From: Coniochaeta sp. PMI_546
Lineage: Eukaryota; Ascomycota; Sordariomycetes; Coniochaetales; Coniochaetaceae
Direction of reading: 5' to 3'
Length of the DNA: 64,000 bases
Assembly: GCA_021432605.1 (NCBI GenBank)
Contig: MU271158.1
Span: 496,001 to 560,000 of the forward strand
This document shows positions 23,967 to 34,388 of this stretch, piece by piece (within the stretch, counting starts at the first letter, position 1; each line of letters opens with the position of its first letter). The translations under genes and the position numbers were made by a program. Under the pieces are notes generated by a model, which was not told the origin of the DNA, searched no databases, and saw only the letters and a list, made by a program, of their open reading frames with translations.

Positions 23967-25182
23967 TCACAGCTTCTCAGCAGGCCGAACTCTTTTCTCC
24001 TCAAAAGCCTGACACAAGCCATCCTGATACTCGGTTGCAACGTGCAACCCCTCGGGACTCCAGATCTTGCTCATGATGATTCCCCTCCCGGCCGCAGCCC
24101 TCGGGAAGCAAGCCTCCATAATCCACCACCCATCCCCCTCCATGACCGCCTCGTCAGCATTGACATGCACGACAAAACTATAGCAGAGACTTGCCGCTCG
24201 CCCGAAGGCATGCCCAAGCCCCAGCAGATTCCCCAGCATGAGAAGTCCATTGCGGTCGATAGCATAGGCATGCGCGCAGATGTGCGCATTAGCATCCCAT
24301 CCATCGGTTCCATCACTCGGCAGCGGTCTCAGAAGGCGGTAGAGAATCAGCTCCCGCTGCTCATGCAACGGTTTCCCTTCGTTGTATGACTTCATATCGA
24401 CCTTTTTCATGTCCACCGCCGGGAACGAGCCCACGATATCAGTCCCGACGATTTCTGTGAGCATGTCGATGTCCACTGGTGGAGAAGGTGGCCACTTCTC
24501 GGGAGGACGGGACGACAGGACAGACGCGAAGCGCTCTTGTGGTGGCGGCTCAGCTGCTGTGATGGTGCCGCCTGCTGTGTGAGGCTCTGCAGACTTGAAT
24601 GAAGCGATGGCGGTAAAGCACGTCGGTCCTGGAGGTAATGTGGAGTCTGCGACTGGGAAGTGGTCCTGCGCTGGGTTGTTGCTCGGCGTGAGCGGCTGAT
24701 AAGCGGTTACGGATGAAGTGCTGAAGGTCCGAGCTGTGGTTATTGGGGTGACTGTGTATATGAACGGGCGGTCAATGAGGCCGGCTGCCGTGAAATATCC
24801 GTGTATTGTCTTGTGGACGGTCTCTATCAGCTTACTGTCTCAATCGCGGGCGCGAGATCAAACGTACATGAAGACCAAGCTTCGCAGACACCTTAGCGCC
24901 CTTTTTTTGCCGAGAATCTTGTAGAGCGCGACACATCGCCAGCGCAGCCTGAGCGTACACTTGACCTCCATATGCCGCCTTGTGGGCTGGCAGGACTGGC
25001 TTGCCCTCCCGGACAGACTGGACGTTGACCGAGAGATCAGAGCCCGGTAACCAAGCAGCTCTGGTTCCCATGTAACGCTTGACGGATCCAATGCTGCTGT
25101 CGCCGTCCGCTGGCAATTCCACAAGAGCCATAGTCTCCTGGAACGACAGGCGAGCATCGTGACCTGCTTGCTGAGAAGTCAT
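23967..25182 (-). CDS. Acyl-CoA thioesterase, TesB/ACOT8 double-hotdog family
   Basis: Hydrolyses acyl-CoA to free acid and CoA. Exons on the minus strand are 25,182-24,868 and about 24,830-23,967, giving about 392 residues. The first hotdog is recognised by AYGGQVYAQAALAMCRAL, and its central strand region by IHGYFTAAGLIDRPFIYTV. The second hotdog holds DGWDANAHICAHAYAIDRN and the final block SPEGLHVATEYQDGLC, where the Gln matches the catalytic Gln of TesB. The intron boundary is uncertain: the best donor (GTACGT at 24,867) with the in-phase TAAG acceptor gives only 37 nt, very short even for fungi; a weaker upstream donor (GTGTCT) gives 61 nt. The protein ends in EKL, reminiscent of but not matching a PTS1 peroxisomal signal. 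Confidence 0.85.
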
Positions 25183-27375
25183 TGCTATGCAGTCGTCGTA
25201 CAGGCTTTTGATCTTTCTCTCTCAACTTGCCGGGGAAGGACTGTGCCACAATCTAAAGAGTCTAATGGTACTTGAACAAGGGTCAAGAAACTAAGGTCGA
25301 CCGAGCACCTAAGGTATGGTACCCATTGCAGATTGCCTGGTAATTGTGGAAGAAACCGATCATAAAGATAGAGGTACCAACCCAGATGGAGCTCACGTTC
25401 GCAACTTCCAAGTGCTTCAACTACCTCTAGCAAAGTGATACCTGCCCCGAGAGGCATTGGCAATGCCGAGGTCCAGCGGCCCTGGACCGGCGTCCCACTT
25501 CTGTATCTGTGAGCTCCACAAAATAAAGTACTAGGTTCGACCCGCCAGGAGCCGATCCATGCAGGTACTTATCTCCCAAGACACTGACGGAATTCGAGTG
25601 CCAGTCGACTTCGCAATGTACCTGGGCCGACTGAGCGACAAAGATGCTTGCATGACTAGGATAGAAGAGAAGGCTTTTCGCGTTCTATCTCTTCTTCTTT
25701 CCTCCTTTCTCCTTCTCTGGCAACCAGCTAACTAACGTTGATATGCCATAGGGCCTCAAGAGACGTAGTCCTCGATATTTGTTGGACGTTCGCAGCAAAG
25801 ACGATCGAAATTCTGACTTCCTTTCACGTATCCTAGTGGTCTTTATGGAGTTCCTGACAATTAAGAGGAGACGGCGAGAGTGGGATCGCTGAGCACGACC
25901 TCTGAATGCTGTGAAGTAACCCTCCTATCAGACTGTGGAAGTGTCGTAAGCTGTGACCTGACCGGAGGTGACTTCGGCAATGGTTGGCAAGTGTCGAATA
26001 GGAACGCGAACCCGTTTGTAGACCTCAATTTGATCTAAACTTTCGGCGCTCACAACGGCCTTCTGACTTTTGAATGTGGCGGGGAACCGATTGCTACTCC
26101 TGGTCCAGAACTGTTCGGAAGGCGCAAAGGAGATTTGAGCGGTTGGTCAACTTAAGGAGAATAGAGTAGACATCGCTGATCCTGAAGTTCGGTCCTCGTC
26201 GAATATCCGGGGGTCGACCATCTATAGTTTATGTTTTTCTGAAGTGCCCATCTGCTCACTAGGCTATCGCCTGGGCCTGAATAGAATGCTGCACGGCTTC
26301 AAATTGCCGGAAGTCATGCTGCCTATCGGGAGCAAGCGTGGAACATAACATCTCTAGGCCGGAGGGCTGTAAGGAAATGCCCCTGTCCAGTGTCAGTTGG
26401 CCAACTGTATAGTCTATATTTTGAGGTCAGACTGCGGAAAGGACATGCGCCAGACAATGTTAATCACTCATGTCTACAATACAAGATGATAGAACACCAG
26501 AACTAGTCTCACACTCCTGATTGTTTTAAGCATTACTGGCCTTAAATTTGAGTTCACAGTCATGCCGCCAACCGCTGAGACTCTCGTCAGCCAGTCCGAC
26601 ATGAGCCGCTTGTTGGGGTGGCTCGAGGAAGGCCCATCGATCTCTGTCGATCAGGAGCATCGACTATCGCCTTCAGGAAGGCTAGTGGATCGCTTACTCT
26701 GTCACTTGCCCAGTCGTTGGCTATGCGTTGGCTCTCAGAGCTGATTCTTTGACAAGAAACAAGAAGGGAGGCCGGTCATGGCCGGGGTCTCTGGTCATTG
26801 TATTCGCCATCGGTGGACCAGGTTATGGGATCAGCATGGCCGATACTAGTACACAGTTCTAACAGTGTACCGGAAGGTGCTCCTGGACAGAAATGGCGAC
26901 TCCGCACTCTGATGTCTGTGGACCAGAACAGTTTCCGGTCTCCATGCTGAACACGCTTACCGTATCTTGGACGTCGAACCGGGGCGAGCATACATGTGTG
27001 CACATCCCTTCCCCTGCACTGCCGGTATACTTCACATGTGGTAAGAGAGCATCAATCCCGCTACCCAATGAATAACACGCTGTCTCGTACTTCCTGGGGT
27101 TTGGTGTTTCCAGGCTACCACGGAGCGTTGAATATGCATCATCGGAGCAGCTATCATCCTTACAGTCGTCACATAGTAGCAAACTGGAAAGGACAGAGCG
27201 CTGCCCATCCGATTTTCTTCATCATGGCTCTCAGCTAGAGGAGCCGACAAGTAAAAAAGAATCAATCAAGATAACGTGTCAACCACCTCCATTTGCGAGT
27301 GAAATTCGGTGTTTTCGTTGAAGACGATATTGAATACCTAGGGTAGGTAATGACCCAATTTGGGCAATGGTAAGG

Positions 27376-27387
27376 TAAGGTACCTTA
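27376..27387. repeat. Dispersed palindrome TAAGGTACCTTA, copy 1
   Basis: Perfect 12-nt palindrome, preceded by a further TAAGG unit. An identical 12-mer occurs at 31,872-31,883. Related AAGGTACC-type sequences are scattered through the intergenic DNA. Confidence 0.6.
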
Positions 27388-27577
27388 GTCCGTTCTTGGT
27401 GGGGTTGAACTTTGCTGGAGTGGACTGTGGGTGCAGCAGAATAGAGTGCCACGTGACACTGTTGGTCAAATGCGTATAAGGTACCGACCCTTCCTTAGTA
27501 TGGTGTGGCCGATAACCGGCAGGTACCGGCACGCTGAACAACACCCGCTTGAACATCAGCATCCGACTTGTGGCTTC

Positions 27578-27589
27578 TTACACGTGTAA
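27578..27589. promoter_or_regulatory. TTACACGTGTAA palindrome
   Basis: Identical to the 12-mer in COX4 intron 1. Another TACACGTGTA lies about 210 nt downstream (27,797-27,806). No gene start is nearby, so function is unknown. Confidence 0.4.
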
Positions 27590-28427
27590 ACTCATTGACG
27601 AGACAGTATCAGAAAGCCTAGTAATGGTAATTGGTAGACTTTTGGTGAGGTGCTTATAGTCCAAAGACAAGATCACCACTCCTTTTGGGCTTTTTAAGGA
27701 CAGTGAGCTTGGTATCATGTATCATGACGACCTTACATAATAGCCAGGCCGAGGTTTGAGATGCATGGCGAGATAATTGAAGCCGATCGTACAGTATACA
27801 CGTGTAGCTTCCATCACGCCTCTCGTCTCGACCATGCTTGGTGAAGAGCGACTTACCGAGCGATAAGTGGGAAAAAGATGGCTCTTCAATCATCGGATCC
27901 ATCGCCGGCTGCTGTCCTGTCTTGGCTGTTGAGGACGGATCTAGCCTTCCAGGGCCGGACCCTCCCGTCGGAGCGGCCCCATCAGGTCCGCTGATCTGCT
28001 GGGGACCCAGAGGCCTGGTCTGCGCCCAAACATGGCGCTAATAAAAAGGGTCCGACAGGAGTTGCAGCCACAAGCAAACAGACACATCAGCTTTCTTCCG
28101 CACCATCAGCACTACTGACAATAGCCTCAGTCAAGTCGGTAAGCTGAGATGAGGGAAAATAACGTTTTTTTCGGCGAAAAGCCAGCCGTTGTGGCAGCAA
28201 TAGACTGCTGTACAACTCGACATGTCTGTCTGACTCCTGCGTTGTCTCTTTGGCGCGGAGAATTTCAGAAGAGGGCTGACACGAGATCATACCGTCACGG
28301 TCTCACAGTCTCACAGATCGCTGGAAGTGGATCAATCAAGCAGAGTGGGCTCCCTTGGCAGTCACCTCATTTGCGGTTGCAGGGGTGAAGAAAGGGAACA
28401 TTGGAACATTCATGCAGCAGAAAACCT

Positions 28428-28464
28428 GGGGCTGCTGGGGGGTGCTGGGGGGACGCACACTGGG
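28428..28464 (+). other. G-quadruplex-forming motif
   Basis: Four G runs of 4, 6, 6 and 3 (28,428-28,431, 28,437-28,442, 28,447-28,452, 28,462-28,464) are separated by loops of 5, 4 and 9 nt. The pattern fits a looser quadruplex consensus (third loop longer than 7). Confidence 0.5.
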
Positions 28465-29986
28465 ACGGAACCTGCAGATGCACCTCGAACTTCAGCCAGC
28501 AGCCAGATCTGCGGAATCCATGCTGGAAAGAGGGGTTTCTCGTCTTGTCTCGACAAGGAAACGAACCATCCATTCTGCGCAATGAATTCTACTTTCATTT
28601 TTCTTCAATTCGATTACGCTATGAAAACACGTCCTTGGCCAGCGTTGACACGTGTAGCTGCGAAGCACTCTTTTCGTTCTCGTTTGCAGCTCATTTGCCG
28701 GACCCCTCGGCCACAACGAAGTGTCGCCTGACTTTCTGTCCACGCGGATCTCGCTTCTTGAGAGCCTTGGCTTTCGCTGCTTCTACCCAACCTCGGATCC
28801 AACTCCCAAGCCCGCTACCCTGGATCCATGGATCATCATCAGCAAGGCGAAGTTGGCCAGTTGTTTTGAGAACTACATACGCTCGCTACTGTTGGTCCGT
28901 AACCAGGAAAGCATCTGCTTCCGCTACCTGGCTTCCTCCGAGCTACGTTACTACGTAGCATTGCCTGCTACCTCGCTACTGCAAAAAGGAGCTTGTACCC
29001 AGGTTGACTCCTCACGCTGTTAGCATAGTACAGGAGCCCTGAGAAGCGTGCCTCTGAATTCCGGCTGTGTACTCAAACGTCAGCCAGGAAGCCACCGTGG
29101 AATTTTGCTGGTCATCTGCGTGATCCTCACTGATCCTGACTGGTTCATACCAGACTGACCAGTCACGCCAATTCCCCCGGGTTCTCCGCCTCCACACTGA
29201 TCACCCCTGCCGGAAGCCCTCATTTGACGGAACGCTGCCCTGGCTGCTTCTTCCCCGACCTTTCAACCCCCCCCTTGGGCAGTTGCTTGCGGCCCACGAA
29301 TCAGCACCAGGCCATCAAGGAGACGCCACCCGACCGATCGGTCTCAATCTTCTCTTCACACTCTGGTTCACTCCCTCCTCACGAAAAGTGTCTCCAAAGC
29401 TTGTTCGCTCATCTTTCAGACAATCTGCATGGGTGACTGACTGTATATACAAAACGGGCAAAGGGTGCTAACTCCATCTACATTCGAACGCATCTGACCC
29501 AAGTCTATGACCGGGAAGCACACCTTCCACGGACCCCTACGGAGTTACCAGCTATGAGGGCAACTCCACTGTCCCCACCTTGAACCGACTGCCTGGTTGT
29601 CCCCTCAGCTTCTACGTCCCTTTAAATACATCGCGTGCCTCTTGCAGCAAGAACCCACTCCTCCACACCTTTGTCTTCCATTATCCTCCCTACTGTATGT
29701 AACGGAGCGCTTCTACTTTGATCGGCGCTTCTTCAGACTCGAGCTTGGATGGGTCTCCCGTCGATGAACGGCAGTGCATAGGATAGGGACAAGTTGACCG
29801 ACTGCCACGGCTACCTTTGACTACCACATTACATAACACCGCTCTTTCGGCGTATCCCCTCTGACAGTTCGCCACAATCACTTGCTCTGGGTTTCTATTA
29901 CGCTCGTCCCTCCTGTTCCTCTGGATCAAGCACTTATGGTCTAAGCCGCTGGTTAGGAGGTGCAGGGACGATCTAGGTGCTCAGCT

Positions 29987-31291
29987 ATGGATGCCATGGT
30001 CCTCCAACCCGAGCCTGTTGCTCAGAGCTCGTTCAAGCAGTACGGGCCATGGCATTTTCGAGATCAACGGTACACTGAGGGTGGACGCCTGGAATTCGGC
30101 AAGACTCTCCTGCAAGTGGCACCGGCAGTGGCAGTTCTCAATGCGGACTTTCTGAATATGGACACCAGGCACCCGAGGCCTCAAGCCCCGGGAATACCTG
30201 ACCCTGCGCACGCGGATGAGCAGTGTCTACCGGATTGCCTGTCAACGGTATCTGCGGACTCTCCGTCGCTCAGCTCTGGACCATCGGCAGCAACAACAAT
30301 GCCGCCCAGCGGCATCTCATGGTTGTCTACCGAAACTCCTGAACTCCCATCTGCATTCTCGTTTACGCAGACCATAGCCCCCGTCCAGAAAGTCTTTGAC
30401 TTCTCTACCATGCACGAGTTCGGCCAGCCCCAAACGTCAGTCAAAAGACGCCGAGCCGTCTCTGATGTAGATGGGCCGAACACCGGCTTGCAAGGGTGTA
30501 AGAAACGGCGTCTACGGAGAGAATTGGTTACGTCGCGACTATCACGACCGTTTTCCGAGCCAGCAACACACATCATCAACCGAGAATTTATTGCAAGTGG
30601 TGACAGGCAGTTCCTCAAGTTGGCTGCTATCATGTCGGCGAGACGGATGAGCAGTGCAGCCTCGACACCGCTACATCGGACCAGTCATCCTAGCCCCTCG
30701 AGTCTGCTTCGAAGGGCAGCTGTGATAAACCGATTCAGACTCAATGTGAAAAACCGGGCGACGGAGCGAGGTGACGACGATGTCGCGGATCTGGCCACCA
30801 ATGCAGCTTTATTGCAGCAGAATCACGGCGTCGGATTCGTCGTCGGGGCTCGTTTCCCTGTCACCTCGTCCTTTGCCCCGCTTCTTGCTGGCTCGGGGTC
30901 GTCTGGGCCTCGAGATGCGCAGCAGAGCGTGCTCCCATTCCAACTATCGTTGGCAGCAGTAGATGCAAGGCCCAGGCCGACGTCACCGCGTCTCAGGCTT
31001 CCACCTTCACCGAGAATAAGGCCTGTTCGATCACCGGAACTTAGTAGCACCCGCTCTGCTAATCTTGCTGATCTCGATGACGTGGAAGGATTGGACGACC
31101 AAGGAGTTGCGTTCCCGACTTCCGAGCACGAGAGTCGATACGAGTCCAGTGACGAGCCAGACGATGTGTATGCTGACTTTGGCATGATATTTGGTGGTGG
31201 AAGCACCGAGGACGAGGGTGAAGAGGAGGAGGAAGATCACTTTGAGGATTACATGGACGACCTGGACGGCATACCTTGGACCGCGAGGTGA
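29987..31291 (+). CDS. Uncharacterised, probably nuclear protein
   Basis: Single-exon open frame of 434 residues from the ATG at 29,987. I do not recognise a named family. The N-terminal third is Ser/Pro-rich. A basic core (about residues 150-280) starts with paired Lys/Arg clusters (SVKRRRAVSD, CKKRRLRRELVTSRLS), which look like nuclear localisation signals, and continues with PFSEPATHIINREFIASGD and LLRRAAVINRFRLNVKNR. This core has the regular helix-like character of a conserved domain. The tail is highly acidic (EDEGEEEEEDHFEDYMDD) and ends GIPWTAR. A basic core with an acidic tail resembles chromatin or transcription factors in layout only. A long leader with small upstream open frames precedes the ATG. 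Confidence 0.7.
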   Translation: MDAMVLQPEPVAQSSFKQYGPWHFRDQRYTEGGRLEFGKTLLQVAPAVAVLNADFLNMDTRHPRPQAPGIPDPAHADEQCLPDCLSTVSADSPSLSSGPSAATTMPPSGISWLSTETPELPSAFSFTQTIAPVQKVFDFSTMHEFGQPQTSVKRRRAVSDVDGPNTGLQGCKKRRLRRELVTSRLSRPFSEPATHIINREFIASGDRQFLKLAAIMSARRMSSAASTPLHRTSHPSPSSLLRRAAVINRFRLNVKNRATERGDDDVADLATNAALLQQNHGVGFVVGARFPVTSSFAPLLAGSGSSGPRDAQQSVLPFQLSLAAVDARPRPTSPRLRLPPSPRIRPVRSPELSSTRSANLADLDDVEGLDDQGVAFPTSEHESRYESSDEPDDVYADFGMIFGGGSTEDEGEEEEEDHFEDYMDDLDGIPWTAR

Positions 31292-31871
31292 TAACGGGGT
31301 AGATCTTGTGGGATCGTGTGTCCCCGTGCTATTATATGAACATCGTCCGGTGGCACTTCTTCGAATCTCGATCAAAAAATTCAAACAGACCACGGACGGG
31401 CACTCAGATGCCACAGCAAACCTGGACGAAGACGATCTACTATGAGGGCGCCATGTTTCTTGATCGTTTCTACACGGGTACCGTGATGATATTTTGGTTC
31501 ACAAGAGCGACGACTCCTGGACAATCATATCCTCTCTTATGAAGTGAGAATGATGATGCCTGATTCATGCCGCCAAGGGTGATATGGATAAGGAAGGCGT
31601 TCGTACGGGAGAACAATGGCATGTCGATCTACTACAGCATGTCCTCGGAGGCGAGGCAAGCCACTTCGCCGAAATCAAAAAAGCATTTTCTGAGCTGCAA
31701 AAAAGGGGCTGGTCAGTTGGGATGGGTGGTAAGGCTGGCACACTACACACTTAGTGTTGCTTGTGCGACTTGGAGATGACCGACATCCGAAGAATTGCAC
31801 CACCGCACGGCTCCGGCCGATCTTGGCCGGTTCCTGCAGTGGGTAAAAAACCCAGGTGGGGGCTGTATATA

Positions 31872-31883
31872 TAAGGTACCTTA
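31872..31883. repeat. Dispersed palindrome TAAGGTACCTTA, copy 2
   Basis: Exact copy of the 12-mer at 27,376, here following a TATATA tract. Confidence 0.6.
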
Positions 31884-32269
31884 CTTATCATACTACTGCA
31901 TAAGGTAGGAGTTTGTATTCGGCTACATTGCATGAATGACATGAGAGATTGACTTGTCGGTTATATTGACGCAAACACTTCTCAAAAATAAGCTCAAACA
32001 CAATTGCGCACCGGGCTCAGATGAAGTCGAGATAAAACTTGTGCCTTCCCGATCGACCAAAACCTTATCGCCCGTGGTTTCCTCTGTCTCGGGTCCACGC
32101 AGATTGAGCCTCACGTCAACCCCCGCAGTGCCCCGCCAAGAGACTGCAGAACAACCCCTGGGGGAGCGGGATCAGGGGCAGGAAGCTACCTAATCTGTGC
32201 TCCACTATCCGGGCTCCAAGATAGCTCCATGCACGGGTTGAGACTACAACAGAGACAGGACGGTCCGAT

Positions 32270-32277
32270 CTGATAAG
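32270..32277 (+). promoter_or_regulatory. GATA-factor site upstream of OHCU decarboxylase
   Basis: CTGATAAG matches the HGATAR consensus of AreA/NIT2 nitrogen regulators and lies about 130 nt before the ATG. Purine-catabolic genes in Aspergillus and Neurospora are under nitrogen control, so the site is plausible. No CGG-N6-CCG site for the UaY type of activator was found. Confidence 0.45.
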
Positions 32278-32403
32278 GAGGGATCTAATCTCTCAACTTT
32301 CCATTACCGAATCTCTGTGTTTTTTTTTGGCAGCAACCTTCCCACACTTTTTTACTGTCGACATCCATTGCATCTTCCGTCCAACAGACTCTCAACGTCC
32401 GCC

Positions 32404-33042
32404 ATGCCGACCTCTTCACCCCTCAACCCAGCTGCCCCTCCCTTCCTTCCAGCAATAACTTCTCTCCCAACGCTGTCAGATGCCGCCCTAACGTCCACTT
32501 TGGACCTGCTCTTCGAGCCGTCATCCGACCTTCACAACCTCGCCTTGCCAACTATGCACACAATGTCCTTCGACTCTTACGACGAGCTAATATCCACCAT
32601 CCGCGACGTCCTTCTCGCAGCTGCCGGAGCCCTGTCCGATCCTTCCAACCAAGACCGCAATACAGAAAACAGGGACCAAGAAGCAAAAGAACCCCTGCTC
32701 CGCATACTCTCCGCTCACCCACGGCTAGGCGAGAATAAAGTCGACAGCGCGCTAAGTAGAGCAGAGCAGGCGAACCTCCGCTCCGGAGGGGACAGCGAAG
32801 AGGTGCTTGCCCAGCTAGCGGCGCTGAACAAGGAGTACGAAGATACCTTCCCGGGTCTGAGGTACGTCGTCTTTGTCAACGGACGGGGCAGAGGCGAGAT
32901 TATGGAGGACATGAGAAGGCGGATTGCGAGAGCCGACTATGCTGCGGAGGAGAGAGAGGCTATCGAAGCTATGTGTGCCATTGCCAAGGACAGGGCGCGG
33001 AAGCTACTTGCTGCTGGCCCGGCTGCTGCATTGGGGAGGTGA
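32404..33042 (+). CDS. OHCU decarboxylase (uric acid degradation)
   Basis: 2-oxo-4-hydroxy-4-carboxy-5-ureidoimidazoline decarboxylase catalyses the last step of the uricase route, giving S-allantoin stereospecifically. 212 residues, single exon, start at the ATG at 32,404. Family motifs are AHPRLGE (His105, the catalytic His position of characterised homologues), SRAEQANL (Glu121), LNKEYEDTFPG and LRYVVFVNGRGR, which carries substrate-contacting residues. A helical C-terminus (ADYAAEEREAIEAMCAIAK) follows. An insertion rich in Asn/Asp/Gln at residues 78-96 lengthens the first loop compared with the animal enzymes. The last residues, AALGR, do not form a PTS1. No other purine gene is in the window. 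Confidence 0.92.
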   Translation: MPTSSPLNPAAPPFLPAITSLPTLSDAALTSTLDLLFEPSSDLHNLALPTMHTMSFDSYDELISTIRDVLLAAAGALSDPSNQDRNTENRDQEAKEPLLRILSAHPRLGENKVDSALSRAEQANLRSGGDSEEVLAQLAALNKEYEDTFPGLRYVVFVNGRGRGEIMEDMRRRIARADYAAEEREAIEAMCAIAKDRARKLLAAGPAAALGR

Positions 33043-33702
33043 GAGGGTGTGTGATAAGTGGAAAACAGACTGAATCATGGGTGTGTGGTCACTCTGGTTT
33101 GCTTGCCTGCCTTGATGAACAAGAGGACCGTTTGTTGCATGCGGACCTATGTTGGGGCAATCGGCACCGATTGCCTGGACTCTTCACTTCCTAGTTCCCT
33201 GGTTGTTGAGCTCCTGAGCGCTGCTCGGTGCCACGTCGCTACTCTGGGCGTTGGCAACTAATTGCGATCTCCCTTTCCACGGCGGAAGGAGCACTCTCAT
33301 TGCTCGTCTTGCGCGTCACAAGAAGGGGCTGGTCGCGCCGTCCTACGACACACAGACATTGACCTTCTAACGCAACTACAAACGTAAAGTTCCGTGGACT
33401 TACAGTCTCCCGTCTCCACTAGCACCCGTCCATCACTTCTCTAAGTCCTAGACCATTTCCCAAAAACCGGACAAACCTCCTCAATTTTGTGCTCCAAACA
33501 AATAAATACTGGTTACTGTTGATACCGCATCGCTATGATCTGCAGCCTCTTACCTATTCCTGAGAAACAGTCAATGATCACGACCTGTACCATCGCTCAG
33601 TATAATCCTGTCACCATACCCACTCCAGGTATTACCATCACTGAAGAGCTCACCTCGTCGATCAAGCTAATATGGCTGACTTCCTCCAAGCTCACTGTCA
33701 TC
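33043..33702. other. Intergenic region
   Basis: Nothing recognisable. The frame of the next small gene is open back to an ATG at 33,535, but those extra 56 residues look like leader rather than protein. Confidence 0.5.
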
Positions 33703-33960
33703 ATGTCAGGATACTCAGCTCGCGGTTTTGAAGATCCCAACGCCCAACACACGACCTCATTCGAAGGCAACGTCCCAGAGGCCAAAGATCCCGAAACCTT
33801 TCCTAATCGCAAAGATCAATCACGTACGCGCGCTTCTACGCCACCTGCTACCTCTTCTTCTAGTCTGTCGGGACCGTATTCAGCAACCGGCTTCTCTAGC
33901 AACATTTCTGGAAAACAACAGCCAGTGTATACGGCAAAAGGGTTTCTGGGCAGACTCTGA
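33703..33960 (+). CDS. Small protein with three Y(S/T)AxGF repeats
   Basis: 85-residue open frame starting MSGYSARGFED. The hexapeptide Y-S/T-A-x-G-F occurs three times, at residues 4-9 (YSARGF), 59-64 (YSATGF) and 76-81 (YTAKGF), near the two ends of a hydrophilic Ser/Thr/Pro-rich linker. No signal peptide or membrane span is seen. The family is unknown. The repeats make a real gene more likely than chance. If the ATG at 33,535 were used, the product would be 141 residues. Confidence 0.5.
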   Translation: MSGYSARGFEDPNAQHTTSFEGNVPEAKDPETFPNRKDQSRTRASTPPATSSSSLSGPYSATGFSSNISGKQQPVYTAKGFLGRL

Positions 33961-34388
33961 GTTGAGATGATGTAGCTCCCCTCATTTCTCAAGGGCGGGA
34001 ACCGGTTAGAAGAGGCTGGATTGAATCCGTGTCTCGATCCTTGTTTGCAACACAATATACACACTATCTTCACCGTTTCAGATGGATCCGCAAACCATTA
34101 CAAACCGGGTTTGACAGGCTGCTATGATGCTCTTCCGAGACTTTTGAACTACACAAACCCCCAGCCTGGATATCAGAGTGACGCCACCCTTGTTGTGTTC
34201 GAATCGCACCTATAAGTGATTGCAAACAATGGCTTACCTGATGGCTCATTCCTCTACATAAAGTTCGTAGGCAATGCTGAGCTCTCTCCCTCTCCCTTTA
34301 TCTTTCCAGTTAGAGATGAAAGCAAAGCGTCCACGGCTTACAGGACGAGAAGTCCTTCGAAAGCGTCACTAACATCACCCAGAGGCTG
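33961..34388. other. Intergenic region or unresolved upstream exon
   Basis: A CTAAC branch sequence and CAG acceptor (34,382) just before the next gene's ATG, and a coding-like in-frame stretch from 34,344, suggest that the following gene may have an upstream exon that I could not place. Confidence 0.4.

Larger units (their letters stand above)
25183..29986. other. Gene-poor region (about 4.8 kb)
   Basis: Contains no open frame I can support. It holds several CACGTG palindromes (27,578; 27,797; about 28,650), a TAAGGTACCTTA palindrome at 27,376-27,387, and a G-quadruplex motif at 28,428-28,464. The last kilobase is pyrimidine-rich and probably belongs to the promoter and leader of the next gene. 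No terminal repeats or transposase-like sequence was seen. Confidence 0.55.
31292..32403. other. Intergenic region
   Basis: 3' flank of the preceding gene and promoter of the OHCU decarboxylase. It contains the second TAAGGTACCTTA palindrome (31,872-31,883) and a GATA site (32,270-32,277). Confidence 0.6.

Noticed and set aside
25183-29986. Decayed transposon or repeat-induced-mutation island
   Set aside because: Base composition is not strongly AT-shifted, and no terminal repeats, target duplications, reverse transcriptase or transposase motifs were seen.
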